A DNA stretch of 64,000 nt from Adiantum capillus-veneris (lineage: Eukaryota > Streptophyta > Polypodiopsida > Polypodiales > Pteridaceae): the NCBI GenBank assembly GCA_014529385.2, contig CM043965.1:13223912-13287911 (forward strand), read 5' to 3'. How positions within the stretch are numbered: position 1 is the first letter of the stretch; the number at the start of each line of letters is the position of its first letter. The position numbers were made by a program, and so were the translations under genes. The notes under the pieces were generated by a model that had not been told where the DNA came from, ran no database searches, and saw only the letters and a program-made list of their open reading frames with translations. Positions 1-11,217 of the stretch are shown in pieces.

Positions 1-854
1 AACCCCGTTTTTTGTAATTTTTTTACATATGGACATGACGCACGATGTCAAAAGGGTGTGTGGGCTTTATTTTTGTGGGTTTTTTAGCTTTCTTTAGCAA
101 GCACATGTACATGCATTGCAAGTCGCTAGTCTAGTGACAACTGTCTGGCTACTGCAATTGCCCGTGAGTGGGTTTTTTGAAAGGACCCTTGTATATAATT
201 TAAACTCATGTAAAAACTTAAAAAAGTTCAGCAAAAAATGCAGAATTTTGCAGGTTTGAGCTCGTTGTGCCCCTTGATGGTTTCTGTTGCAGTTTTTGCC
301 CTCGCCTTGCCTACTCTACGTGTAGTCGTGTGGGGACAGCTCTCTGTTCGCGTCAATTTTTCATGTAGAGACGTGTAGATTAAATTTTTTCCATCTTCAA
401 CTTTCTGGACACTAAATTTTCAAGCTTCCTCTCAAGCTTTAAAGTGCTTCAATTGGAGTTGTGCTCTTCAGGTTACAACTAGTTCTCTGCAGGGTTATGG
501 CTATGGCAGCCTAGTGGCAAAATGTGTGCAAACAGATTGGGAGGTCATGTATCTATGAATTGTGGAACTGATGTTGAAGTTGTGGGTTTGTGATGTTTTA
601 TTGTGAAAGGGGAGGCCCTTGTCTTCATATGCATTGGTCGGCGTGTGCTGTAAATCCGTGTTTTGACAGGGTTTTGCTCTGTGACATAGTCTCTTGGGTG
701 GGCGACGACCAGTAAATTCCCCAGGGGACTACTCTTGTTGGACTAGTGGTGTTTCAAAGGGGTTTTCCAAAGATTTTTGTGTTCTTGTAGTGCTCTTTCA
801 ATTCTCTTGGGTGACATCGCTATAGAGGTGTTCCTGTTTTCTTGTTTTCCAACA
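1..854 (+). repeat. 5' LTR of the small element (partial)
   Basis: Matches 2234-3089 throughout. The outer start is not visible; if the partner begins at the TGTTGCACGC string near 2213, about 20 bases lie left of the window. The right end TTCCAACA is followed directly by interior sequence. Confidence 0.75.
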
Positions 855-860
855 ATGTTT

Positions 861-877
861 TGGTGCTCCCACTGAGG
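861..877 (+). other. Candidate primer binding site
   Basis: TGGTGCTCCCACTGAGG begins 6 bases after the LTR's terminal CA. Position and the leading TGG fit a tRNA-primed minus-strand start site. I could not match it to a particular tRNA from memory. Confidence 0.35.
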
Positions 878-929
878 AGTTGCTTCAAGTTACCTTCAAT
901 CTTGTTGGTTTATACATAGAAGTACAACC

Positions 930-2120
930 ATGGTCAAGTTTAGTGATGCATTGTTGAGGATGAATGATATGATCAGTAAGTTGAAGCTAAGCAACATATC
1001 AAAGTTAGACATGCACTACATGAGGTTTTGCTCTCTAAAGCAGGAGCTAGAGGTTCTTGAGGATATGATTCTGGATGAAAAGGAAGAGAAGTTCTTATTC
1101 ATTGGTACCCTTCTAGGATGTTTGGGCATTGAGGTTGCTTGCAGTGAATTGTTGGGTGTGAAGATAATTGTTGATTTCTTGAAGCAAAAAAGATGGTTGG
1201 AAGATGTCAATCAGTCTTCTACTTCTTCATGCATTTAACACAAGAGCTCCTCTCTCACTAGTGATGATTGTAGAAATGATGATGAGGTTGACTTAGATGT
1301 AAAAGATGAGGTTCTCTCTCTTGATGATGTAGATATTGATGAGGAGTTATGTGCAAGTAATATTGTGAAAGAAAATACCTTCAAGTGCATGTATGACAAA
1401 GAGAGCAATGACATGGGTGATTTAGTTTCCTATACAAATGTTTGTGAAGATGAGGTCTTTTATACCTCTATGTATTTATATGACATGCTTATCGGTTCTC
1501 ATGCTTCTGGTGCAAATGACATGCATGTTGAAATTATGGGTGATGTTTTTTCTCCTCTATCTTATGAGTTGATGTGGCATCCACATGAGTTGTGGGTATG
1601 TGGACCCATTTGGGATGCTGAGAATGATGTTTGTGATATTGATGATGCTATTGGTGGCACTGTGTTTCTTGCTAGTTATGATTTTTATTGTGAGAAAGAG
1701 GTTGATTTAAGTGATGTGGATTATGATGGTAGTCTTGATTGGGGATTTGATGATCCACAAATTGAGATGGATGAGGAGATGGAAGTCAATGTGTGCCATG
1801 CATTGTCAAGGGTGAAGAAGCTTATGAAAACCTCACATGCATGTGTGGATGTTGAAGAGGATTTTAGCTTGGAAAGTTGGGATAGCCATGATGACATGGA
1901 TACTTTGGATGTTTTGTCTTGGCTTAATGTGAGAGATACATATTATGGTGGTGATAATGTTGATCCATGGTCTTTTGATTTGTATGACATGAACGTTGAT
2001 GGACGGAGCTCACTGGTGATTGATGGTTGTCCTTATGACTTTAAAGGATGCCATTATGTGTGCACGATGGATGCAATGGATAATATTTTTCCATTTGGTC
2101 GTGGAAAGGGTATATCGTGA
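930..2120 (+). pseudogene. Unknown acidic protein of the small LTR element
   Basis: One frame runs from the ATG at 930 to the stop at 2118-2120 (397 codons) with a single in-frame TAA at 1236-1238; the codons on either side of it continue the same composition. The first ~100 residues are mixed hydrophobic and charged (around LLRMNDMISKLKL, then GTLLGCLGIEVACSELLG). The rest is strongly acidic, rich in Asp and Glu in short D/E runs and in Tyr, Trp and Met, with no zinc knuckle, RT or protease motif. I do not recognise the family. It starts 76 bp after the 5' LTR and ends about 110 bp before the 3' LTR, so it fills the interior. It might act like Gag or be a captured host sequence; neither can be shown here. 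Confidence 0.6.
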
Positions 2121-2233
2121 TGAGTTTTTCTGCATGAGGTATCTTTGTACATAAGCTTGTGCATAGTTTACTGGTGAGCATGAATGCTCTAGCAGACTGG
2201 GGGTTTGGCGAACTATGTTGCACGCATTTTGAG

Positions 2234-3089
2234 AACCCCGTTTTTTGTAAATTTGTACATATGGACATGATGCTCGATGTCAAAAAGGTGTGTACGCTTT
2301 ATTTTTGTGGGGTTTTTAGCTTGCTTTAGCAAGCACACGTACATGCACTGCAAGTCACTAGTCTAGTGATAGCTGTCTGGCTACTATAAGTGCCCGTGAG
2401 TGGGTTTTTTGAAGGGGCACTTATATATAACTTAAAATCATGTACAAACTTAAACACGTTCAGCCAAAATGCATAATTTTGCAGGTTTGAGATTGTTGTG
2501 CCTCCTTGATGGTTTCTGTTGCAGTTTTTGCCCTCACCTTGCCTACTCTACGTGTAGTCGTGTCGGGACAGCTCTTTGTTTGCGTCAATTTTTCATGTAA
2601 CAGTGTATAGATTCAATTTTGGCCATCTTCAACTTTCTAGCCAGTAATTTTTCAAGCTTTCTCTTAAGCTTTAAAGTGCTTCAATTGGAGTTGTGCTCTT
2701 CAGGTTACAACTAGTTCTCTACAGGGTTATGGCTATGGCAGCCTAATGGTAAAATGCGTGCAGACAGATTGGGAGGCCATGTATCTATGAATTGTGGAAT
2801 TGATGTTGAAGTTGTGGGTTTGTGATGTTTTATTGTGAAAGGGGAGGCCCTTGTATTCATATGCATTGGCCGGTGTGTGTTGTAAATCCGTGCTTTGACA
2901 GGGTTTTGCTCCTATGTGACATAGTCTCTTGGGTGGGCGACGACCAGTATATTCCCAAGGGGACTACTCTTATTGGATTAGTGGTGTTTCAAAAGGGTTT
3001 TCCAAATATTTTTGTGTTCTTGTAGTGCTCTTTCAATGCTCTTGGGTGACATCGCTATAGAGGTGTTCTAGTTTTCTTGTTTCCCAACA
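2234..3089 (+). repeat. 3' LTR of the small element
   Basis: Near-identical to 1-854. It may start at TGTTGCACGC about 20 bp earlier (near 2213), just after a purine-rich tract (GACTGGGGG). It ends TTCCCAACA. Confidence 0.75.
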
Positions 3090-3326
3090 ACATTTGATGT
3101 TGCAAATTGTTCGAGCCACGCTTGAAATAATAGTGGCGATGTTTGCAAGTTTGAGGGTTAGGTAATGGTTGTTTATTTGATTGTGTTGTGGTGTCATATT
3201 TGAGAAGGGATTTTAAGACTTGCTTGGGATTTCTATGGGCTTTTGTTTCCCTACCGTAGCTTGCGCCTTTAGCTATGGCATTATCACTCTCCCTACATTG
3301 TCTGGATGAATTGACTCGTATTCTCA
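3090..3326. other. Spacer without recognised gene
   Basis: Unique-looking sequence between the 3' LTR and the minus-strand gag relic. I see no coding motif, repeat or structured element. Confidence 0.5.
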
Positions 3327-4076
3327 TCCGTACTTATCAACAAAAATAATATAGTTACCGGTTATCAATTCATATGAAAACAAGTAGAAGACTTTATCCA
3401 TGCTCAACTCGTTCACATGGGGCTCCATGCACCGGTAGTATGAGATGACTCTTCCTTCCTCGTGCTTATAAATCCCAATATTTTCTTGAAATGTTTCCAT
3501 TCTCTCGACTCTCTTGTCGTGAATGTAGCAAGCTTCGAAAAGAGTGAGTTTAGGAGGTCTTTCTTGAGTCTCCATAACCATCTTCCCTTTTGCTACGTTG
3601 TCTCCATATCAATTGTAACTTTCTGGGTCTTTGACAATGAGATAGTGGTTTCTCTCCTTATCGTGAAGCCTGTCACCAACATCAATTACCATGATTATTT
3701 CTGATCCTCTCGTTGGCTGTTCTTCAATACAAATGCATTGGCGTCCTCGAACATCAGCGTACATCAAGGCCCCATGGTCATTGGTTACCTTAAGAAAACA
3801 TGTTTAAGGGTTTTTGAGAGATGATACCCCCCATGGTCCCTTGCTGCTGGAAACCTCCAAGTTGTTGTGGTTAGCCATCCACTGATATGATCCTTTGGAA
3901 GAGGTGCCAGTATCACTACCCTCTTCTATGATTGTTGCTAAGGGATCAATCCTTGCTTGGTTTACACTCTCTTCTGTTGACACTAAGATAACTTGATCTC
4001 CGGCCATTCTCCGTTCTCTTTGAATACACCTTCCGGATCTCAAATTCATCAAATTCTTTACACAAACAACTAACAA
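3327..4076 (-). pseudogene. 5' part of a Ty3-type gag-like ORF
   Basis: Reading leftwards from ATG near 4046, the first ~90 residues (MNLRSGRC..., VSTEESVNQ, acidic EEGSDTG) match the start of the gag region of the plus-strand element at 41583 (MNLRSSCV..., VSTKESVNQ, ILGEVSDS). Downstream, in other frames, is a further fragment (MVMETQERPPKLTLFEACYI..., ending IIFVDKYG) with stops between. A palindrome array and then an LTR lie upstream, the same order as in the 39-42 kb element. The relic ends near 3327 and no matrix/capsid core or zinc knuckle is present, so only the 5' end of gag remains. Confidence 0.6.
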
Positions 4077-4388
4077 CCCAAACCTCTTACCTTAGAAGTT
4101 TGCTTGCAGTTGTTCCTTTGTCTAGGTTTGCTTCCAAGCCGATTTTCAAACTGGTAGAGTACTTTGCCATTTCAACTGACCGCCACCTTACAAGGTCCTT
4201 GGTTCTGGCTATCTGTACAAAACTTTGACTCTGCAATTCTCACTAATCCACACTTATTACTGTATATAAAGACATGACCCTTATATGCGTTCCAAGCCTT
4301 GATTTGATAAGACAAATGGAATGCTAGGATCATAGGGAAGAATTTTGGAGTAGTAAATTCTAAATCTGAGCACTAAAACTGACCTATA

Positions 4389-4967
4389 GACATTATATGT
4401 GTATGATATCTAATTTCTCATAATTGACTCAAATTTGAACCATACACTCTCCTTGAAGTCAATTATGCTTACTTTGAAGTTCTAACCCATCTAGGTAGGT
4501 CAATCTCTCTTATTAGGTCTTGGTCACTGCCAGCTTCTCCAAGAGGTTAACTAGCCCAAAGATGATCCAAATTGGGTGAAACTTGGTCCTTAAGCTTGCT
4601 TTGGAGTGTTTAACACCCTATTGAGCTCTGTTGTTAGTTCTGGTCACTAAATATGTCCTTAGAACATCATACACATATGATGTCTATTTGGTCCAAATGA
4701 AGTGAATTTCACTTCAAATGTCCTCCACCACACAAGAAACTCACTGCCACTTACAAAATGCAATTTCAACACCTATTGTGCTAGATATGGTCAAATCAAG
4801 CATTCAATTTTCCTATATCCTTCTCGTGGTCTCTACAAGCCTTAAATTGCTAAATCTAGGGAGACTTGGCCTATTTACTTGTTAGATACTCTTAAACTCA
4901 ATCGATCACAAAAAAATGCCTTTTATCCCAAAATCTGGCCTCTCAAACATCATATGCGTATGATGTT
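4389..4967. repeat. Palindrome array, three ~22-bp palindromes, ~280-bp period
   Basis: Palindromes at 4389-4410, 4663-4684 and 4946-4967 (centres 274 and 283 bp apart), all variants of ATCATACGCGTATGAT. The centres read ATATGTGTAT, ATACACATAT and ATATGCGTAT. C-to-T and G-to-A changes at the CpG core suggest decay of methylated CpG. The sequence between palindromes repeats loosely, with phrases such as GGGTGAAACTTGG. Confidence 0.8.
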
Positions 4968-5010
4968 TGCGTGGTCAGAATGAAGTTTTGTTTCTTTCCT
5001 AGGTGCCCCT

Positions 5011-5944
5011 TGTTGGGGGCTCCATCGTTGCATAGCTTCAATGACCAACAAAATTATCAATCCGGAGGGATGAGCTACCCGGCTAGGGGATGGAAACACT
5101 CACACGATTAGTGAGCTAATCATGGCAACATGGAATGGTTAACTCTATGAGGTGAGCTTTTTGGTCTATGGAGGAGCTAAGCCACAATGATGGGCAATCT
5201 CCACTTCCACTTTTGTTCACTTCTAATCAACCCAATCACACACAGTAACAATTGCAAGATGCACACCACACTAATGCTATCATGCAACACACTAATCACA
5301 AGCACACACACATAGATCTATTAAGCACCACACTCCAATCAAACCTACATGCACACACAAGCAAGAAAGGGCAATAACACAAGATTAGAGAGGGATTAAC
5401 CATTGATTAGTTAAGATCTAGCTAATCAAAGCATCATAAGCAATCGTAAGAAGCATGAGAGGGCATAGTGAAAGAGAATTAATCATTGATTAGTGTCAAC
5501 CAAGTCACATGAGCAAGGAGAAGCTCAAAGACTCCATAGCCACACACCTCAAGAGCTCTCAGCAAAGAGTGCTCTCAATAAATGAGCTTGAGAACCCTAA
5601 TTTCTTTTACACACTTCCTTATGTGCCTAGGGTAAAAATATGCAATGTCCGGGCGCCCAAGGCCTTTAGGGCTCCACCACATACTGAATCTTCTACCTAG
5701 GCACACTAACTGACTTGTTCTTTACAACTTGGAACTCCCATTGAGCCCGTAATACATTAAAAATATTATAATGGCTTGAAACAAATCGAGAATTTACAAT
5801 ACGTGACCAATTTGGTAAAACGTGAAAAATGTGTAACTCCAATCTCTACTGATTCTTTGTATTCATCATCGATGTGCATTCGTACATCTTCGGTCTTTAG
5901 GAGCTTTTGTTACCTGACGTTGACTCAGTTAACATTCCCCCCTT
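5011..5944 (-). repeat. LTR of the minus-strand Ty3 element
   Basis: On the minus strand it starts TGTTAACTG at 5944, directly after a polypurine tract, and ends near CCCCAACA at 5011 (or GCTATGCA at 5029). It lies between a 3'-end signature on its right and the leader array plus gag of the 3.3-5.0 kb relic on its left. No second copy was found in the window, so the boundaries rest on the terminal TG...CA dinucleotides and flanking signals. Confidence 0.5.
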
Positions 5945-5982
5945 CCGATTTTAGTGCACGTCCTTGGGCACTGTTGAAAAGT
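5945..5982 (-). other. Hairpin plus polypurine tract next to LTR
   Basis: Read on the minus strand: a small hairpin (AGTGC/GCACT arms, 5963-5982) followed by CGGAAGGGGGGAA immediately before the LTR's TGTTAAC. The same hairpin-then-GGAGGGG order occurs at 50750-50784, 56698-56732 and 62210-62245. Known role of such a tract: primer for plus-strand DNA synthesis. Confidence 0.55.
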
Positions 5983-5983
5983 G

Positions 5984-7639
5984 TCCATGGAGGCTGTGGA
6001 AGGTTTCTGATTAGTTGTTGATGGGCTAATCGTCTTCATTTGTCATTGAATTTGTTGATGAGGTTCAATTTGTTACAACATCTTCATTGGTCCAAATATG
6101 TATAATGTGAGAGACTATGTTGCATTTGTCTGTTGTAACAACATATTGATGAGGCTACTGCTTGTTTTTGAAAAGTATGTACAAGGGAAGTAGAATGATG
6201 AGGTTCTAAATTAGGGTCTAATACCTGGATGACCAAACCCAATGGAAAAAAAGTGCCTTTGGAATATGCGCATTATTGGAGTACTTATTAGCATGGGAAA
6301 TATAATAAAGTACTCAAGGGATTATTGCTCATAGATATGGAATTAAAAAAGCAGCAAATATGAGAGGGTAGCATGATGGAACACTGATTTTCCTGTTGTA
6401 GTCCACTCAAGGTGCATAGGTGGAAGCAAAAAGAGTGTCTAATGCATATGTCCAATGATGGGACATTCTATACACAGAAATCATGGGAAACAATATGCTG
6501 TGCAAGAAAGATTTTGAGGGGTTCTTAAGAAAGATTGTGTAGCTATAAAAGCATATGACATGGCTTTGAAAGCTGGCACCCTTTAAGAATGGTTTTTGTT
6601 GACAAGGATATGTGCTCTCATCTTACTGTGTACTATGCGTGAGTGTTGGACTCTACAACACTCCACCAATTGTAAGTTAATAGATTTCAACTCTTATGCT
6701 CATCTCATCTAGCATGAGCGACATGACTTAGATATGCTCAATTCTTCCAGCTTGAGCATAAGCCTAATAACTATGACTCTTAGCACATAGTTTAATATGA
6801 CTTGAAGCTTTGGGACTAATGCTTTGCTCATTTTATGGCTCAACAACCCAACTTTGACTATGCCAAAGAGTGTTTTTTGCACCCCGGCGACTTGACTATT
6901 TACATTCTTGTGCTTACTACAAACATTTCTTCAAGTAAAAGTAAGCTTGAATCCTCAAAAAGAGAATTAGTGAAGGACCAAGTTGGCATTGAAGGTTTCT
7001 TTTGGCATACCTGTTTTATCTTCTTTGAATCTGTATTTGTGCGTGTTGGGTTGACCCCCCTCCCTTATTTTTAAGCTTAAGAGATAAATTATTGGGGGCC
7101 TGCCCATAACTTATACGCTTATGTAACTTGTAAAAAATACCCCTCCCATGCACTTACATGGTGCGATAAGTTTTACATGGTGAATCCCTTGGGATGTACT
7201 TGAGTAACAAGGGACTTTTTGATCTTCCCTCTATCACCTCAAAAGGTGGTTTTCCGTGGAAGTATGCACAGTGTTATTGTAAGCATACTCCACTAAGGGT
7301 AAGTACTTCTTGTTAGTGTACAGAATTGATAGTTACCTAACTAATCAAGTCCAACCATCCATGATCGAAAACCTTAGTCAATCCCCACTTACCACCCCGC
7401 ACTCACACATCTTCTTTGCTTTTTAATAACTACCACAATCTTTCCACATCTATCCTATCTTGCAAGCAAAAACGAGACAAAATCTAAAAGGCCCAAAACG
7501 TTTTTGTTCCTATATCCTCCACAAATGGGCTAAGCTATCATCGTCCAATGATTTTTTACCTCTACGTGAGTGAGGGCACATCTGTTGGTGGACTCTATAC
7601 AAGAAAGGAAATGATGGTATATTGAGGCTATGTATAGAT
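5984..7639. other. About 1.65 kb without recognised gene
   Basis: AT-rich sequence with only short open frames. A donor-like GGTAAGTACT occurs at 7299. No coding motif, TIR or LTR pair was recognised. It may include degraded interior of the element whose polypurine tract is at 5945. Confidence 0.4.
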
Positions 7640-8565
7640 CTAGATGAGAGAAACATGTACTTGAGCCAAGATCATGTGCAAAACATGGGGATTCACAACG
7701 TCAAAAAAATGAAAACGTGCAAAAGATTAATGAGACTACACGTATACTAGCCTAGAATGTAGCAAAGTGTTCATGACTACATTAGTTCATGCAGCATTTG
7801 TGCAACTAAAGCACCTATACATGCGACACTCTTCAAAATCACGGTAGCACCTAAGTGGAGCTCATACATTGTGGATTACTTGATGAAAGGAACCTTACAT
7901 GAGGGAGAGAGCAAAGCAAGGATCAAATCCATCCAAATTGAAGTGAAAAGTTGCATGTTGATTGAGGATCACCTCTACAAGAGAGAAAAAGACAATCAAT
8001 TGCGAATGTGGGCCACAAAAAGTGAATACATTTTGATTCTAGAGAAAGCTCATGCTGGACAAGCGAGCGAACAATTTTCTACATACAAAATTGCAAAAGT
8101 AATTCTTGTTGTAGGAATATGGTGGCCTACCTTGTTCATGGATGTTGAAGCATATGTAAAGATATTTGATGAATGCCAATGAACAAAGGTACCTAGGTGG
8201 AGAGACAAAATGCTTTTGAGACCTATGATAGGAACAAGAGTATTCGCCAAATGGGACATAACTTTTTTTGGATTGATAACACCTTTTACGTGTCAGACAC
8301 ATGCTCATTATATCATAGTGGCCACAAACTATCTGACCAAATGCGTTGAAGCAAAAGCTACACAAAAAAATGATGAAAAGATGACAGTGCTATTCTTGTA
8401 TGAAAATATTTTTACATGATATGAACTACGGATTGAAATAGTTAGCAATAGAGGGACTCACTTCATAAATAAAATGATAGAATTCTTGTTAGATGAGTTC
8501 ATGCTAATTCATTGGAAGTTAGCACCATATCACCCTCAAGATAATAGGCAAGCTGCGTTGGCAGA
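7640..8565 (+). pseudogene. Ty3 integrase relic with two H2C2 domains
   Basis: The translated pieces align with 48050-48930 of the plus-strand element, in the same order. First comes a degraded H2C2-like stretch (YLSQDHVQ...GIHN...CSICATKAP, ~7655-7820). Then a linker (VAPKWSSYIVDYL) and a second, damaged H2C2 region (EKAHAGQASEQF...VGIWWPTLF...FDECQ, ~8040-8180). Last is the start of the catalytic core (PMIGTRVFAKWDITFFG, YIIVATNYLTK, SNRGTHF, LAPYHPQ). The second catalytic Asp is Asn here, and there are stops at 8180 and 8419. The copy breaks off near 8565 before the catalytic Glu. It is an independent, older copy of the lineage at 39-50 kb. Confidence 0.8.
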
Positions 8566-8639
8566 TCTCATCAATGTCCTCCATGGTCAGTATTTTGATC
8601 GACGTCGTGCATGTTTGGCCAAAGTGATCCAAATCCTTT

Positions 8640-9223
8640 GATGCAGCCTTCATTAATGCTATGTAGTCCTCCACAGTCGTGGGCATCTGGATCTCCCCAA
8701 CTCAATCGCTTGATCGATTAGTGTGCCTCTGGTGCAAGGAGACTGTGGGCTCTGTTGTGGTAGTATCTCCTCCGATTGTCCAATGTCTGGTCTAAAGAAA
8801 TTTGGGATCCATTTCTCACACTGGCTAGCCTCTCCTCTCATCAAGATATCTCTGTGTCTGTGCAGCTTAAGAAAAAGCAAACCCAAGCATCTCTGATCCT
8901 AGTATCCCATGAATCTAGAGAGTGTTCCAAATCCCTCTCTAAACAAGCAATGGAAGCGGCATCGTATCTCATAGTAGACTAGTCAGTGTCATGTGTAGTG
9001 AAACTCAATCTCAAGCTCCATGTGACACATGGGGCATGTCTTGGCCTCTGATGATACTCCATTGTACCTCCTAGTCTCAATCTGAAGTTGGTGTGAAGAT
9101 GTGCGTATCTGGCCAATAGCACATCATATCCCATGAGATAAGTGGGTGTTCATGTATCTTGGTCTCGTCACAAATCCGTCCTGTGTAAGCTGGAGAAGAA
9201 GCTCTCTATAGAAATTCATCTTC
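8640..9223 (-). pseudogene. LINE C-terminal zinc-binding segment
   Basis: Minus-strand reading near 9060-9000 gives EAKTCPMCHMELEIEFHYT with stops soon after, then CLFREGFGTLSRFM and a charged tail to about 8660. The CxxC...H spacing fits the zinc-binding module after the RT of plant LINEs. The putative last Cys codons are lost or changed to stops. Confidence 0.5.
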
Positions 9224-9496
9224 GGGTAGAAGCATGTTAACGTGCACAAAAAATAATGTCCCGAATAGTGCTAGTTAGCACAATTGTGACATATGCTAAC
9301 TATTAAATAACATGAGCTAGATCTCTAAGATCTATGACGTATGATATATCAATAGAAAGCTACTATAACAAGGAATCCAACTCTATAAACTCTGACAAAT
9401 ATTGATATTATTTGTGAAAATTTTACCGTGCACCCAAGTTTTTTTTTGATATGCTAACTAGCACAAAAAGCGTGTCACATTAACATGCTTTTACCC
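9224..9496. mobile_element. MITE, 273 bp, inside the LINE
   Basis: The ends are inverted repeats of about 21 bp: GGGTAGAAGCATGTTAACGT on the left, and the complement of ACATTAACATGCTTTTACCC on the right. A further inverted pair, GTGCTAGTTAGCA/TGCTAACTAGCAC, lies about 40 bp in from each end. CTTC flanks both sides (9220-9223, 9497-9500), a likely 4-bp target-site duplication. Removing 273 bp plus one CTTC rejoins the LINE reading. There is no coding capacity. The superfamily is not assigned; the TIR start and TSD length are not typical of Stowaway or Tourist. Confidence 0.65.
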
Positions 9497-10027
9497 CTTC
9501 GTGCCCAAATCCTGTGCTGTGGTTGTATCCATGTCCTCCTTGTGTCTAGCTAAGTCCGGTCTTTACAAATGAGCCCAGTGATCTTGGACTGTGTAAGTAT
9601 TAGAAAGGTTGCAACCAATGAGTAATGGAAGGGGGGAAATATGTCTATGTTGAACCCATGTTCCCAAAACCATGATGTCATCTCCCCATACGAGCATCCT
9701 TTATCTCCTTGCATGGCTAACTATCAAGAGGACTCAAGTGTTAAGCGGGCATGCAGTGTATGAAGGAGAATAATTTGGTGAGTGCCTCAACCACTAATGG
9801 AGGGGTAGCTAGCTCTGCTCGGGTAATGTCACGTGGTACTAAAGCCTTGGCTCTAATAAGTCACAAGATCATAGAGACTAGAGGTATCTCCATGTCCCCC
9901 GTTCATTAGTGTGACCAAACGAGGACCAAACTCCCATGATGATCCAATGAGGGTCCCCAAATCTCATCTCCATAGAGCAATGTGAAAGCCACAAAGTGTC
10001 AAAGAGACAGTGCTTCATCCAAGGCTC

Positions 10028-11217
10028 CTAAAATTGAACCTGTGAACACATCCTCTCCAATCTACCCAATGCTACACCGGCTCTGGTCAGACTAGTCTTT
10101 GTTGCTCTCCTCAATGAAAAAGCTGGTCCACTAAAGAACACCCCAAGGTAAGTGTAAGCATTTGTATACTCCACTGTCTCCTGGCCGTATGTGAATGCGG
10201 GTGTTGTCCTTGTGATCCACTGTGGGATGGTATTAAACACCATAACCTTGGTTTTACCAAGGTTGATAGACAAACCACTTTCATTGGGAAACCTATGCAA
10301 AGCATTGAAGTGACATTGCATCCCCTCCGAAGAGTTAGAGATCAACACAACATCATCAACATATAAAAATAGTGGAATCCATGTCCCTGCCAGGAGTGCA
10401 CCTCTATCACCTTCTCTCTCAATATACATGCATACCAAATAGAGTAGGAGAGCGCAGGCAACCTTGCTTCACCCCAATAGTGGAGTGAACCAATGTAGAT
10501 AGACCCTCTGAGGTGCGTACATGCCCTACTGTATTGTGACAAATGCTTTGCAAAAATAAACAAAGCTATAATAGTTTCATCTCCCATGTGATTTATTGTC
10601 CTCAATAATGGCTCTAAGTGTCATGATACGATCGAGTAGAAAAACCTCTTCTGAACCCTGTCTACCCGGTTGCATGTATCCCCTCTCTCTCTACCCATCT
10701 ACTCAATTGCTGCTCAAGAATGGATGCATACAACTATGATAGTGCGATAATTCCCAGGCTCCATGGGGTCTCTTGACTTGAAGATAGGTATAATAGTAGA
10801 TAAGCTCCAAGTATCAGGCAAGTCCTCACACATGGCAAGATTGAGCATAATTGCTAGAAGCTTTGCTAGTAGATCTCTGGCATGCATGAAATGCTCAGCC
10901 ACTAACCCATCATGATCATATGCTATCCCAGTCCTCATCCTATCAATGGCCTTCTTCGCCATCTCAAAGGTGAAAAAAGCACATGTGTGTGGGAATGGAT
11001 CGGGGGGGGGGGGGGTTTGGGAAGGGGCGGTTGTCCAGGGATTGTGTACAAAGATGACGCATACTGGCCCTAGGCCTCTATAGAGGTAATGGCAAGGGGT
11101 GCTCATGAAAGATTTTCCATGCCCTCTTCTTCCGCTGCACAAGGCGCTGGAAGTCAATCTATGAGTAATGTCCCCCAAAAGCACCTCCTTTGAAGTCTGG
11201 TTCTTGTCTTGCAACAT
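10028..11217 (-). pseudogene. LINE reverse transcriptase
   Basis: Early RT region: AIDRMRTGIAYDHDGLVAEHF, then LPDTWSLSTIIPIFKS and GNYRTI (10714-10990). The catalytic box is LFLYVDDVVLISNS with the two Asp of [YF]xDD intact (10320-10370), followed by SGLSINLGKTKVMVFN. Several frameshifts lie between 10440 and 10710. It would copy the element's RNA at the nicked target. Confidence 0.8.

Larger units (their letters stand above)
1..3089 (+). mobile_element. Small non-autonomous LTR retrotransposon, left end cut by window
   Basis: Two direct repeats of about 855 bp (1-854 and 2234-3089) flank an interior of about 1.4 kb. The repeats align almost end to end with scattered substitutions and small indels and both stop at the same CCAACA string, as LTRs do. 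The interior has no recognisable gag, protease, RT or integrase; it carries only one acidic reading frame. This is the layout of a non-autonomous LTR element that would depend on another element's enzymes. The left target-site duplication lies outside the window, so insertion boundaries cannot be confirmed. Confidence 0.75.

Noticed and set aside
2822-3025. Short ORF inside the 3' LTR of the small element
   Set aside because: The matching frame in the other LTR is disrupted, so there is no sign of protein conservation.
5001-5024. Minus-strand TGGAGCCCCCAACAAGG as primer binding site of the 5-kb LTR
   Set aside because: It follows one possible LTR end (GCTATGCA) but overlaps another, more symmetrical end (CCCCAACA at 5011), and I could not match it to a tRNA.
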